DNA of 64,000 nt from Paramecium octaurelia. Its lineage: Eukaryota; Ciliophora; Oligohymenophorea; Peniculida; Parameciidae. The translations under genes and the position numbers were made by a program. Below the pieces are notes generated by a model. It saw only the letters and a program-made list of their open reading frames with translations, did no database searches and had not been told where the DNA came from. Positions within the stretch are counted from its first letter, which is position 1, and the number at the start of each line of letters is the position of its first letter. Where the stretch lies: assembly GCA_905182995.1 (NCBI GenBank), contig CAJJDP010000036.1:540502-604501 (forward strand), read 5' to 3'. Below are positions 12,242-26,634 of this stretch, in pieces.

Positions 12242-13786
12242 TCAAAACTTGATCTATTTGACAATACGTGAGATTCTTTCCCTGGGGTATTTCGGTATAA
12301 TTTTTGAAAACGTACCTGGGACATACATGGTCTTGGGCAGTTTAGTAACAGAATTGGATACGACATATGAGGTAGGTTCAGTGAGCATGTGTTATGGAAT
12401 TTTTGGTTAGGAAGCTTGATGTTGAATTTGTGGCAATTTGGAGGTTGTTGGTGTGATTAAGGAAGAGGGTTCTTGTATCAGCAATTCCTCATAGTGATCG
12501 GAGATGATGGAAATGGTTCCATTGAGTTTTTATAATATGGAGGAGTTAAGAGATTGGATGCTTTGATCTCCATTGATGGACAAGGGGATGGTTTGGATAT
12601 TCTGCTATTGGAATGGTTGGGGAGTTTAATTTTGAGTGAGATTCAGATTCTTATTAGTGGTGTAACTAGACTGCAAGGGCTGATTGGTGATGATTGAATA
12701 CTCCTCTTTGCTCATTTTCAGATGGATTTAGGATAAAGTCTTCTACAATTCTTTGGGGTCTTTAATTTCTACCAAAGAATGCTGACGATCATTTCTCTTT
12801 TCGTTTTTGCCTTCTATAAAGGCTACTCCCTTTTGCAATTAGATTATGTCGATTTAGGATTAGCTAATACGATTAGATAAAGTTGAAGGGTTACATTATT
12901 CAAGAGTCTTCTTTTTGTAATTGCAAATAGATTCTAATTTTTTTTTATGAAAAGGGAAGAGATCCTTGACTTCTAAGAGCACTCTCTTTTCTTGGATTTC
13001 CTGATTAGTCTTGGGATAGCGTTCTACATCTGGTGGCTTCTGAACTATCACTCTACCCTCAAAATCGTAAGTGTATTTGGCTACGTAAGTTGATTAATAC
13101 ATTTAGAATCAACATTCAATCTCTTCAGTTGTCTATTCATCTCTTGGTACTCCTGCTTTTTTATGAGATCTTGCATCTGCATTTATTGCAAATTAAATAT
13201 TTATCTTGCCTTAGCCTAACGCATAGATTCAATCTCCGTATCGAAATCAACGTCTTCATCCCAATCTCCCATCTTGACTGGTTGGGTATCGAATCTCTCG
13301 ACATCCTCTTTACTAAACTGAGTGCTTTAAATTTTGGACTCTCTTCTAAAGGATCGATTCTAAATCTAGTTCCGCTTAGGACTCTAGACCTACCCAATCA
13401 TTCTTCTCCAATGTTCTATGGGACATGGTTTGGGTTCAATCTCGTCCTGATTGGAATCTATGCAATTGTGATCCTCTGTCACATCGGTTATTATCATATT
13501 CATGAATTGCTCTGTCCATTTGCAACCAAAGGGTACGAGCTAATTCATTATGTAGTTCTCCTAAATGATATTACTTGCCTTCTGAATAATCTATCGACAG
13601 ATGAATCTACACACGATGACGCTTTCAGTTAGCATGTACCCTAGTTGCTCATCTTGGTAATTCTATGATAACAGGTCCAAATTCGGAAAATCTCAAATAA
13701 ACCCAAGTGATACCATATATACTCATTTACGAAAGCATTCGCTTTGGAGACCCTGATAAACTGGAAATTGCAACACTTCTTTTCAT
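12242..13786 (-). CDS. Hypothetical protein, 500 aa
   Basis: Two introns (13692-13713, 22 nt; 13081-13100, 20 nt) give an exact 501-codon frame on the minus strand. The N-terminal ~100 residues look globular and helical. A Pro-rich acidic junction (EIEPKPCPIEHWRRM) is followed by a coiled coil (~180-220) and a segment YDFEGRVIVQKPPDVERYP. The C-terminal half is Ser/Thr/Gln-rich and likely disordered. I recognise no family with confidence; the EPxPxPIxxW-type motif recalls some animal ciliary open-reading-frame proteins, but that is a weak impression. A long plus-strand frame opposite this gene (13033-13632) is its antisense shadow. Confidence 0.68.
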
Positions 13787-13809
13787 TTAGATTAATAAAT
13801 CAATTAAAA

Positions 13810-16800
13810 TCAAAAAATAATCTCACTATCATCATGAATTTTAGCACTCTATCCCTCAAAATATGCATACTTTCTCAACTCCTTTGAAACCCAATATGGA
13901 CAATCCGGAATCATTATCCCTAATAAGTATTTTATCAATAATAGTATGTGTTCAATGGCTGCCAACACCAACACCTATATCAGTGGATTGCTGTCCCCTA
14001 TCAACCCTTCAAACTCAGCCTTATTCACTATCCCTATGACGAGGCAATTCATAAAGGTAGAACAGTAATTCATTAATTCAAAAATGGACAACCAAATGCC
14101 AATCGAGTCAGCAGCTTATGCTCTCTTTAGTATTTAAAAATCTTACTTCTCGTTTTAGCACTCTCTGATAATTTGATATCGAAAATTGCAAATTAATAAA
14201 TTGGTTCAACAGGAAAAATAAAGGGGCAGCAGCAAATGCAGGCGAAAACATAGTCGTGTACCCAAATTGAATAGCAATATCCGTATACTCCTCATACAAG
14301 TCCTTCTGTGGCTGTTTGTTATTGCTGTCCTCCATCAACTTCATGAATTCAATCTACTGAGCCTATTTCAATTTCTCCTTCACATACTACATATCGCAAA
14401 TCTTGAATTGTTCCTTGAAAACCTAAAAAGTTTCAAACTGATCCCTCAAACCCCACTTCAAATATTTATATAATAGATAGGGTAGACAATTACTTTATAA
14501 ATTAGAAATCAAACCTCTTGTAATAATTATACTCGCCACTGATAATGCTAATTATGTCTGATCCGTTTTAAACAACACAGCATACACTACTGAAATGTAA
14601 GATATCAAAAATTCAAACAGAAATACTTTTAAAACATATGAATGCTACATCTCAGAATTAAATCTATGATTCTCCCAATTCACCACATACTTGCAAAGTC
14701 GCTTATATAAATCACATAAAACAGTCATACTCACCCCATTCAATGAGTTAATTATTATGGGCATATACACACTTTAAGGATCCTACTACCCCTGCCATTG
14801 ATTGAATGCCAAAAAACTCACCAAAATTATTGAAAACCCCAACAATATTACAGGGAACTCAGCTATCATTCTCCTCTTGAATGTTGTAAATGAGTCGTAC
14901 ACTTCTATTTTGCTTGTGCATGGTTCAACTGTGTAAAGTCCTGTATACATGACTCTCTGAGGCTCCTGCTGTCTAAACTTATGCATATCCCAAATGTATT
15001 TCAGTTCAGATTCTCTGTTCTTCCACTTCTCCATAAATAGAGTAGCCCATAAAGACATGAACAAAGCATAAGAGGGCAGAATCGCAGCGCTTTTGATATG
15101 TTGATATCTTACTGCATTTTATCAGCTATCAATTGATATAACTGGATTGCTGACCCAACCAATGCTGGTATAATCAACCATCCTACTATTTACACATTAA
15201 AGGCTATATACCAAGCAATAACAGGGCCGTAGTATGATGCTATTGAATTCAAGGGTCTCAAGGCGATCTAATGAGTCTTTATTCTGATAGTATCTCGAAT
15301 ACAATTGTATTAAAGATCCTTCCACATTTCATTGACTTTTAATGACTTAGAACTGTCCTCCAAAGGAAAATGGGAAATCACCAACCCTTCCAAAACAAAC
15401 TTATCCAAATCAAATTCCTCATTTAACACATTAATGATTAGCTATTGAATTTACAATGGTTTTGGGAACTCAAAATGACCATAATCTCCATACTTAAATT
15501 TAGTCAAATGCTACAATATGACAATTATTATTACCTTCTTTGTAAAATGATAGCATTCAATCTAATAGATATCTGCCAACTTGTAGATCGTATCTGCTGA
15601 CAATTTGACCACATAATAGTGATGCTTCACACAATGTTCTTTTCCATTTTACATATACTTATAATTAGGAGTGTTGATTATGAGAAATTCAAATTCCATA
15701 TTTCTTTACTAGAATGACTGTCTGATATTCTATAATTACAACAATACAATATCCTAGCATATGTCTTGATTCCCAGAAGTCTAAATCACATACATGTACC
15801 CCATCAGATTAAAACTCTGTTCCTTCCCTTTTAGATAGTGATTCTCATAGTACTTCACCATTTTTTCATCGAATGTCAGTTCTATCGGCATCAAACATCG
15901 ATGATTCAATACATCCATAGAAACACCGTGTTCTACTAAGATTTTCATGCACTTGAAATTATTGATCTCTATAGCCAAATGCAATGCATTAGAAGGGTTC
16001 TATTCAGTCATCATATTAAATGCTTCGACCTATTAGAGTTAAATTGACATTTACCTTGTTAAATATATCCTTTTTAATATATGTCTTGGAGAACTGTCCT
16101 ACAGTAATTGATCTATGCAATGTCAAAAGGTCTTTCAATTCTTGATACTCGTATTCACTTTCCAAGATTTATTTTAGAATCTCATACTTCCCTTTGTTGG
16201 CGGCAATGTGGAGACAATTGAATCCTTGATATTGAATTAAAAACGGGTTGCATTTCTGTTTCAAAAAATAACTGAAGAATTCTGTTGATTCAATTCTGGC
16301 TGACCAAAACTGCAATCTGCATTCAAATAACTGTTTCTTTGTCTGGCTATTCGCGTAATGGTAGATAGTGTAGGTCTCATTAAAGGTCGTACTTTTCCTT
16401 GTTATCAACTTCTATCCAGGTCTTTTCAATGAAGGCCTCACAGATCTAACTCTTTGAATATCCTTCATCGAAGGCCTGATATCATTCATTGAGGGTCTAT
16501 AGTCATCTTGTGAAATTTGCATTTCTTGGGATAATTGTCTTCCAAATTAAGAAGGAGCTTATGATTATAAATATTGTGAAACCATGCATTTAGATTATTC
16601 AGATCGTGAAGGTATGTTGTTAGATTTGAATAGTCTACCAAATTCATCATCTGATTATAACAAGACTCTAAATTGATTTCGATCACTCTCTAACTCATTC
16701 TTAGAAGTAATGGGATTTTCAATGTTTTCTGTAATGTTTTAATGAGGATCCGTGAAGATTGTGTTTGTTGGTTAGATAATTTTTACCGATGGAATCTTCT

Positions 16801-17831
16801 CTGCCTCTGGCTCGTGAAAGTCCTGTTAAGAATCTTCAAAAGGCAGTTCATTCTACACGTACTTATTAGGTAACTTCTTCATTCTCTCTTGGATGGATTT
16901 GAATTATTAACTAATCCTGGAACTGATTGAATCTCTCTTTTGTTAGGTTGTACTAGTTTGGTGTATTTTTGACATTAAGGTCATTGCTGTTTATCCACAT
17001 TGCAAGTGCTAATTAATTTTTTCTTAATCTATGCTTTCCAACTCATTTGCTGGCTCTTTCAATTGGAGCTAATTCTAATTTTAATCATTGATCATAACTG
17101 GGTTTTCCAGATTATTTGATTTGAGTGACAAGGATCCTAGAGCAATGGTTCTCTGAGTGTTCAAATTCCTGATGGTCTTGAATTGATGCCCGTCGTTCTT
17201 AAAGGCGTACTCCTACACAGTCTTCACAAATATCGCCTTGTATTTTTTTCTATATAAAATTTCTATAACTATTACTGATATTCCTCAGGTCTGTTCTCCA
17301 AAAACAAGTAATCGATTGGATACATATCAAATTGGTCTAATTGATATTGTAGATCCTGGTAATTGGATAAGAGAAATTCAATTAACTCCATGTTGCCATA
17401 ATAGTATGCCCAATGCAATGGATTGGCTCTTTTGTGTTTGTTATCAGTGGGCATTTTGGCTTTATGATCAAGAAGCAACTTGATCAACTTAAACTAAACT
17501 TAAGAATTATATTCCTTCATAAAACTTTAAATAGAAATTATATCACTTACCCTTTAATGCTAGCAAGTTCCACGGCAGTGTAGTGATGTAGATCAACCTG
17601 GTTGAGGTCAATAATTTATGAATGCTACGACAACCATTTCTCTAGCAATGCCAATTACCCCAAATAAGCTGCCCAATGGACTACATTTCGTTTTTCCTTG
17701 TCGACCATTTTGAAAAACTAGTTCAATCCATTCTGATTTTGTTGGAGACTTTATTCAAAGAATGTGCTCAGGGTTTCAGCATTGCCATCTTTCACCCATT
17801 CCAAAATTTGAGTCTATGTAATTTTAAACAT
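13810..17831 (-). CDS. Ankyrin-repeat/anoctamin (TMEM16) fusion protein
   Basis: A protein of about 1,290 residues read through at least six short introns. The first ~180 residues hold ankyrin repeats (VVHWAAYLGQLALLE, then NPLHWAYYYGNMELIEFLL). A low-complexity Ser/Gln-rich linker follows to ~residue 430, then a second ankyrin block (FNCLHIAANKGKYEIL, NALHLAIEINNFKCMKIL). The C-terminal half is an anoctamin core: SLWATLFMEKWKNRESELKY matches the conserved LWxTxFLExWKRxxAELxY, and FGYTTMFSPAFAAAPLFFLL plus ADSIGIWLSIFE match the last TM helices. Family members are Ca2+-activated chloride channels or phospholipid scramblases. The intron before the LWATLF block (23 nt) and that before IGIW (22 nt) are needed to restore the signature. 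Ankyrin repeats fused to the N-terminus are unusual for animal and fungal anoctamins. Confidence 0.87.
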
Positions 17832-18026
17832 AGTGTTTAAATTAAATAATTTGAGAGCAATTTTATATTTTGATTTTTCTCAACCAAATTTCAGATAATA
17901 ACAACATATCCCAGGATCTTTATAATATTAAATGGTTTTTCTATAAAATAAGAATATTCTTGGTTTAGTATAATAAATAAAATATCTTTAAATTATGTCA
18001 TTAGATATTAGTCGTAGTTCTAGTTT

Positions 18027-19859
18027 TCAAAATTTGATATTCGATCTTAGATCCTTGACAAACTGTTGGATTTCAGCAAAGTCATTATTTTATTAGATGA
18101 TGTCCAAATAATACACATCTATCTGTTCGATCCTTTTCAATCTCACTTCAATCAACGAATCGCTATTTAGTTTTAAAGTGATAGAGTAATTCTCATAGAT
18201 AATTATTGAAAAATGCAATTTCAAATAATTGTGGATCATATCAATGAATAATTGAGGATGCTTCTTGGTTATGAAGGATAAATGATAGGGACCAGTGTGT
18301 TACTCAATTCCTCGAATATTTATGGGTTGTCTGGGAGAGTTCCTCAAACTATTCAAACCAGACGTAAATCTTTAGAGGATATTTTAAGTGGATTAAGATT
18401 CATCAATTTTAAGACTAGTTTGAAATTTGGTTTTTTCCAAATCACTGATATTTTTAGTATGAGAATAGAAATGTTTAGTAGGAGTTTTAAAAGTGGCTGC
18501 ATTTGAATATACTTTTTAATTTCCGCTCTCGTGCATACTCTAAACAACTTTTTAGAATTATGTTTATTTCATTAAAGTTGAGTATTGTCCTGAAGGTTAT
18601 TTTTTATGCTTATTATAAAAAGCATAATTATTTTGTTATTTAATAAAGATATTTTATTTATTAATGTTTGTGTTATGATTACTTTTAGGATTACAATTAT
18701 TCGAAGATTCATGCAATGATTTAGAGGGTGTCTATCTCATTTTAATTTTATCATAAACCTATTTATATGTACAACTTGATAATTTCGATGTAGTTGATTT
18801 GGTGTTTGGAGACTTTGTAGGAGGAGATTTAGCAACAGGTGATTTAGCATTCCTTGGGGAATATTTAGGTAGGTTCGGTATTTCTTGAGTATAAGGACTG
18901 TTTGGCAGAAATTAACAAGGGATTGTAATGCATCTGGCCTTGAATGCTGACATTGGCGGATTCTAATGATATCGAAATATTAGACATCTCTTTTCCATAA
19001 TTGCCACCACTTATGTCTTTTAATTTGCTAAATTGAATATCTTTTTTATGGATTAACCACCAAAATTTTCTTAATCAGATCTTTGGCCTCAATCGAAATG
19101 TGTTTTGGGAAAGTGAATTAGGCATTAATAATCTTCTAATACAGATTCTGAGTATTGAGATCATCAAATGGCAAATAGCCACATATCATGGCGAACAGGA
19201 TGATCCCGCAACTCCAAATGTCAGTTTCTTAGCCATTGTAGGGTTCTCCTTGTATCATTTCTGGAGCTGCATAACAAGGACTACCACAACAAGTCTTAAG
19301 CATGTCTTTTTGGAGGTTGCTCAAACCAAAATCGGCTATGAGAATGTCTCTATCGCTAGTTAACAATAGGTTCTCAGGTTTCAGATCTCGATGGATGACC
19401 TTTTGACTATGCATATACTCTAGTCCTGAGATGATTTAATGAAAGAATTTGCAGGCTTCGTATTCTGTTACTCTACTCATTTAAAATGAATTGACTTACT
19501 ATTTAACTCTGTCTATGTAATCAAATAGTTCTCCGCCATTTGCATACTCCATGAATAAGTAGATATGGTTTTCGGTCTCAATCACCTAGAGATTAATCGA
19601 TGCCAAATTTTAACCTCATAAAGTTTCACGATTTGCGGGTGATGGAGGAGCTTCAATATTTGAATCTCTCTTTTCACTCGTTCCACGTCTCCCTCTTGAT
19701 TGATTTGTTTCTTCTCGAGAACCTTTACTGCTGCCTCATGGCCAATCACTTGATTGATTGCTTAGCAAACCTTGCTAAATGTGCCCTGTCCAATAGTCTT
19801 CCCTATTACATAATATATATGGTTCCACTACCTATTAAATAATTCCCAATCTCAGTCAT
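18027..19859 (-). CDS. AMPK/SNF1-related (CAMKL) protein kinase with KA1-like tail
   Basis: Encodes 575 residues with four introns of 23-29 nt; the exact divisibility supports the model. Kinase motifs: glycine loop IGQGTFSKV, catalytic lysine in [27 protein letters not shown], activation loop [15 protein letters not shown], and [15 protein letters not shown]. The SCGSPxYAAPE pattern is typical of AMPK, MARK and NUAK relatives. A Ser/Pro/Lys-rich linker leads to a C-terminal ~90-residue domain ([16 protein letters not shown] ... [19 protein letters not shown]) resembling the KA1 domain of SNF1-related kinases. The Thr normally phosphorylated in the activation loop is present (LKT). There is no UBA domain that I can see. 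The start gives a short leader ([10 protein letters not shown]) directly before the glycine loop. Confidence 0.88.
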
Positions 19860-19927
19860 ACCAAATATGATTGCTTAAAATATTTGCTATATATTTATAT
19901 ATTATGAATTAAATATAAACTGATGTT

Positions 19928-21009
19928 ATGCATTAAATATTCTAATAGGCAGATTTCCAACCAGATCAACAATATTCCAGACAAGACTTCCTGGAATACT
20001 TGAATTCTTTGGTACTAAAACTTCCTAACCAATAGATAAATGATTAATTCCCCTTTGAATTAATAGAATCCGTCGATCAAGATTATTCAACCCAAATCAA
20101 CCTACTCACTGTCGATGACTTTGTGAACCTCATTCTCTAAGAATTTAGCACTCAACTCCAAATCAAGCAAGATGCAATCAATCAGATTGAAACATACAAA
20201 AATGAATATAAACAACTCCTAGAGGAATTGAAAATAGCTAAAAAGGAAGAAAATCTAAATGAATAAATCGACATTGACAGTACTCTTTTCATAACAGTTT
20301 GTTCTGCAGAATGCTTGAAGCAATCCCAGTATTTTGTCACTATTACACTTTTCAATGAAGAAAAGAATACTCAGCTATCTTAGATAACTAACCACCCCAT
20401 GTGGCAAGAAGAATTCAAACTGTAAAACATTCCAAAACTATGTAGAATAGTCATGTATCCTCACCTTACGGCTAAATTATCGTTGAGTTATTCAATTCAT
20501 CTCAAATCTTGGTTGGCTAATTGAAATTGCCACTCTATCAATTCAAAGATTAGTAGAGTTCCAATCAGGACTACCTATTGGAAGATGAGCACGGAGTGTT
20601 AATAAACACTAAATTAAAACTGAATTTAACTATTTGGTGGATTCATAGCAAAGTTGCTTTGTTGGAAGATCAAATTAGTTTTATTGATGAGTATAAAAAA
20701 GAAATTAAACAATAACAAGACATAATTAAAAAAAGCAATCATTTCATTGATAGCTGTCTTTCGGCATTTGATAAATCAAGAATTGCCAAATTACATCAAC
20801 ATCCTTAAGAAGTTAATTAAGAACCTGACTTCTATGATGAATCAGAATGGACAATCAAATTTCAGAATACAATGTATTAGATTGCAAAACAATTTAAAAG
20901 TATGTAACTGCATAATTACATGTAGATGAACACCAAGACAGTCTTGAAGAGTGGTAATAGATTGTGTTATTACTCAATGGATTTGTAATTATTTTTACTC
21001 TTCTGTTGA
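19928..21009 (+). CDS. C2-domain protein with coiled coils (gene model partly uncertain)
   Basis: The N-terminal ~110 residues are helical and end in a coiled coil (KNEYKQLLEELKIAKKEE). A C2-like beta sandwich follows: DSTLFITVCSAECL, YFVTITLFNEE, NHPMWQEEFKLQNI (the W-x-E-x-F strand of C2 domains), then LFNSSQILVGQLKLPLYQF. A helical tail with further coil follows. In the middle of the C2 domain the frame breaks; removing 20479-20516 (38 nt, GTC..GAG) restores it, but that is longer than the other introns here and its 5' end is atypical, so a base error is equally possible. Calcium-binding aspartates are not obvious. The partner or membrane target is unknown. Confidence 0.6.
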
Positions 21010-21461
21010 TTTCCATGTCTAGACCATGCTTCTAACAATTAACAACATCCTTGTTAATTGGAATGTTAATCATTAATTATGATTCTGATCATATTAAAAC
21101 ATCGAAGATTTTACCTCAAGTCTCCTTGATTTTATTAATCTAATGCATTTTTGATGTTTTTTGGTTGATTGTTAATTATGTATAATTTATATAATAGATA
21201 CTAGAAAGTTTGGTGGAGTAGTACATTGATTTTTGAATAGCAACTGTTTGGTAGTAATATTATGAATTACATCTCATATTATTGTACCTTAGTTATTTTA
21301 CCCATCAATTTAGTTTTGTCAGCATGTTCATTCAACCTATCATTAAAGTATTTAGGCTTAAATAATATTGAATTATGATTAGAAATATATATTATAATAG
21401 AATTTATTCAGTATAAAAGTACATTTTGAATTTATATATAAACATATCTATTAAATTTTAA
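21010..21461. other. 452-bp intergenic region
   Basis: AT-rich sequence between two plus-strand genes, with TGA in every frame at short intervals. It is longer than most gaps in this half of the window. I see no RNA gene, repeat or conserved protein fragment in it. Confidence 0.4.
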
Positions 21462-22079
21462 ATGATATTCTTGGTAAGACATGGAGAAAGGGCTGACAAT
21501 TGTGAAATTGAAAAGAAGAACATTGTAAATCCATCAGATCCACATCTTACTCCAACTGGATGCACCTAAGCATTGTAGGCTGGATCTTTGATTCAATAGG
21601 AGATTGAGGCTTACTCTTGTGTTGATATTCAATCCTCTCCTTTCTTAAGGTGCATAATGACTGCTAAGATCGTTGCTAGTCAAATCAACAAGCAAGAGGT
21701 ATCTTTAAAGACAGAAATCTGTGAAACTTTATATCCTCAGTTCTTCTCCAAGAACCCATTGCCTGAGTTAGTCATTAATACCGATTCCACACACACTTAC
21801 TTCACTGGGATTACCTTAATCGATTAATAATTGGATCAGAATGAAATATATCCAGAAACCTTAGAAAAAGTGACCAATAGAATTATGACTTATGTCTAAC
21901 AACTTCTAAAAACAATCGAACCTGAACAATGTGTCATCTTAGTAACCCATCAACGCCCTCTAAAGACTATTTTAGAACTTTTCAATCAGAAGACAGACAA
22001 TGTTGGATATTGTAAAGTGATATCTTTACGCAAAGGAGAATCAACTCAGATAGAAAAATGCGAACTTAAAATTTATTGA
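21462..22079 (+). CDS. Histidine phosphatase superfamily protein (branch 1, PGAM-like)
   Basis: A single-exon gene of 205 residues. It starts MIFLVRHGERAD, the RHG signature whose histidine is phosphorylated during catalysis. SSPFLRCIMTA supplies the second conserved arginine. ILVTHQRPLKTIL near residue 170 carries the second catalytic histidine. Length and layout match the small single-domain phosphoglycerate-mutase-like phosphatases. There is no N-terminal targeting sequence. The substrate is not deducible: members act on sugar phosphates, nucleotides or phosphoproteins. It is one of the few intronless genes in the window. Confidence 0.87.
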
Positions 22080-22167
22080 TTATTAAATAAATTTAAATTT
22101 TATAAATATTATTTGAATAATTCTATTGAAATTATTTAAACAAAAACTCTTTTTAAAAATGAATACT

Positions 22168-24076
22168 TCAATCATGGGTACGATCACCATTTTACTTTTT
22201 ACTTTTTTTGACTTCTTAAAGTTCACCTTAGTAGGTAGTATTGTAATTACCATTTTGATGGCTGCTCTCTTCTTCATCTGAATCAGAATTACTATACTCA
22301 ATTTAGGTTAATTCGTTTCTTTTTTACTTATGTAATTCCAATTCTTCTCTCTGTTGTCTAATGCTATCATCATACATCTTAAAGTCCTGTTCCTTTTCAT
22401 ACTTGGACTTATTTTTTTCCAATTTCTTGGCTAGACGAATATCATCCTTTCTTTGATTGTATTTATAAATAAGAAATGGCTTAATATATTTTTCATCAAA
22501 ACCCTTGAAGAATTTCTCACTCTTATTTTTCAGTTTTTTATAAGCAACTAAATCTTCCTAAATAAAAGTCTGTCGAATTGCTTTTGCTTATGATTGAGAC
22601 GATTAAGTTCTTGACTAAGCAGTCGAACTCTCCTTTTCCATTCTTTTATACGCCCATTCGCATACATACTTCAATGTTCCTCCATTAATTAAGGTAGTAA
22701 ACACCACCATGTACAAAGAAGTAGTTTAGATAATTTTATAATAATCTTTCCCTCCTACATCCTATTCGCAAATTAAAGCATAAGCAACGACTCCTTTAAT
22801 CAGGCCAGAATAAAAAAGGAGAAAGAACTCATACTTATTTATTCTCCATGGTCCTTTGGTTTTCATGCGTATGCTATGTATATGATAATATATCTACATT
22901 ATTGCAAAACCGTGAGCTAAAAGCATAGAAGATAATTTGGCTAAAGGAGAGAACACAAAGTATTGAACAAGAAGAAAAGTATACACTTGAGATTTTAGGT
23001 TGCTATCATAGGAATCCTTTACAATAGCATTTTCTGTCACCATATATCCAATATAAAAGTAGATAATAGTTTCACTAATATAAGCTAGTGCTTTGATTGT
23101 AATTTTAGAAGAGGTCGCTGAAATTTTAGGTAAGTTGTAAGTTTAATAATGTGATAGCATAATGCCACACAATAAAACGGCTAAAACTCCACAAAATCCG
23201 ATTGCTTCACAAACACAAAATGCAAAATAAGCTATGTAAATAGTGAAGGCCGTAACTACAGAAGAATGCTCAGATAGAAATCGAGATTCCTTAGTTATCC
23301 AAGTAGCCAAACTGCCGACCAAGACTCCTACGATTAAACCTACAAGTAAGTTTGCGAGAATCCAGCCAATGAAAATGAATACACTGTACCATTCCCATGC
23401 ACTTTTTGCTTCGCTTTAATCATGAAACTTCTCTACTGTTTTACTTATTGCAAACACCACGACGTCGTTTAAGATTTGCTCACCGAATATTATACTGTGT
23501 AACTTGGGAGCGTGTTCAAATTCTAAAACACTTAAAGATACAGCACTATCTTTAGAGGAGATGCAAGCTGAGTAAAATGTTGATGCATACCTAGAATTGA
23601 TAGGGGTGTTATTTTCACTATCAATTGATGGTGGTATCCAAAAAATGGCTAACATATTATAAAAATTTACTTGTGTTGGTTATTGAGTAATTGAGTGCTG
23701 CCAAAACGATGAAATTGAAAATAGTTCCAAAAATACCATACAAGACCACATAGAAGAAGTTCTTCATAAAGTGTTGCTTATTTAAATTGTAACCTTCCTT
23801 AAAAACTATAATGGGAAGCAAAACAAAAAAGAATATTTCAGATGAATTATCATAGTTAACATTCTATAATACTTAAAATTCAGTAAAGACTCCAATTAGC
23901 AATCCTATCAGGATGGCAACAGAAGCTTCCCTCAATAGATTGTAATGTCTATGTTCACAATATGTTTATAGCAAGGCTATTATTCCTAAAATGGTTGTAA
24001 AGGCGATGAATATTCCTCCAGTTATTAGAGATTTGGTCTCTAAATTCGATGCCTGTATGAAAGGTTGTATCTCCAT
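22168..24076 (-). CDS. Na+(K+)/H+ exchanger, CPA1/NHE family
   Basis: A 628-residue protein with one 22-nt intron (23649-23670). About 12 hydrophobic helices occupy residues 20-440, followed by a ~170-residue charged cytosolic tail. The ion-binding helix reads FGEQILNDVVVFAISK, keeping the E...ND arrangement of eukaryotic NHEs. The later motif SGLIKGVVAYALI corresponds to the AGxRGAxxxALA helix, with Lys in place of the usual Arg. LLPIIVFKEGYNL matches the TM helix with a conserved pore segment. Function: electroneutral exchange of Na+ or K+ for H+; the organelle NHE6/8 group or plasma membrane both remain possible. The tail has a coiled coil and an acidic Ser patch (SNSDSDEEESS) that could be a CK2 site. 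Confidence 0.87.
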
Positions 24077-24245
24077 AATTATTATAAATGAATATAGAAT
24101 TTGTAATCGAATGTTGTTATATATTATGTATTCAACACATGTTATTAAATTAATTATATTCAATTTTTGAACTTATTTTTAAGTCATCCAACAAATTGAA
24201 TTTCCATTACACTATCCCCATATTTAAATAACTAATTTACTAACC

Positions 24246-25864
<1,619 letters not shown>

Positions 25865-25902
25865 CTAAATTATGATTTTAATTAACTACATTTTATAATA
25901 TT

Positions 25903-26593
25903 ATGTACTTCTCTGATAATGAATATTATTCCCTTGTCGAGTCAATAAAGGATCTTCACAATTTTACTGTCTTACAACAACAATCCCTGACTGATAATAC
26001 TAAGGTTTTGCTGTCTTTGAACAATTCATATCAAAATAATGCCCAGGCCATTCTAAAATTACTACTGTAAGGAATTGGATAAAAATCTCAAGAAAGAAGT
26101 GAATAAATTTTAGAAATAGACTTAAGAGATTGTCCTGAGATAGTAACATATATGATATATTGTGGTAGTTAGAAACACACTTTTAAAATAGTTTAAATCA
26201 AATTTAAAACAAGAATAAAGAGATTATTGACAAATTATTAATTTGTTAATAGAAAATAGAATTTAGGGCAAAAAGATAGAAATGTTTGTAAAAAAATGCC
26301 TCATGGGAACTGGCTTTAAAGGAAGAGGTGGAAATAATGAGGAAAAAAACTTTATAACTAAACGAAGCTTTACAATAGGTAGAAATTTGGTATATTAAAC
26401 TTTGGAATAGCATTCCATCAAAATTTAACATGAGGAAAGGGTGAACTAAATGCCAGTGAGAGATTTGAATGATAATTTTGAGCAGGAATCTTTAAATTTA
26501 TTAAAAAATTTAAAAGATGATTATATTAAATAATTGAAATAATTGCAATAAAGTTAAAAAGTGATTAGACAATTTAATGAAGTTTTAGAATGA
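25903..26593 (+). CDS. Small coiled-coil protein, 210 aa
   Basis: Two introns (26143-26168, 26 nt; a 32-nt one near 26380-26411) give 211 codons. The N-terminal ~60 residues are Asn/Ser/Leu-rich. The rest is a long amphipathic helix rich in Lys, Glu and Gln (for example WELALKEEVEIMRKKTLQL). No recognised domain. It lies 38 bp after the ULK-like kinase and 41 bp before ASF1, all on the same strand. Confidence 0.62.
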
Positions 26594-26634
26594 ACAATTA
26601 TTAAATTCCTTTTTTATTATTAATATTATAAGAA

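Noticed and set aside
12186-12410. 74-residue plus-strand frame starting MKTIILGILYSFW
   Set aside because: It overlaps the 3' end of the minus-strand hypothetical gene in antisense and has no motif or continuation in the ciliate code.
13033-13632. 199-residue plus-strand open frame, the longest under the standard code
   Set aside because: It lies fully antisense to the 12242-13786 gene, whose spliced frame is exact and protein-like. The plus frame is Leu/Ile/His-rich without motif, the expected mirror of the sense codons.
18033-18540. Separate small gene downstream of the kinase
   Set aside because: The frame is continuous with the kinase through the Ser/Pro-rich linker once the 23-nt intron is removed, and the segment looks like a KA1 tail. 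One gene explains both.
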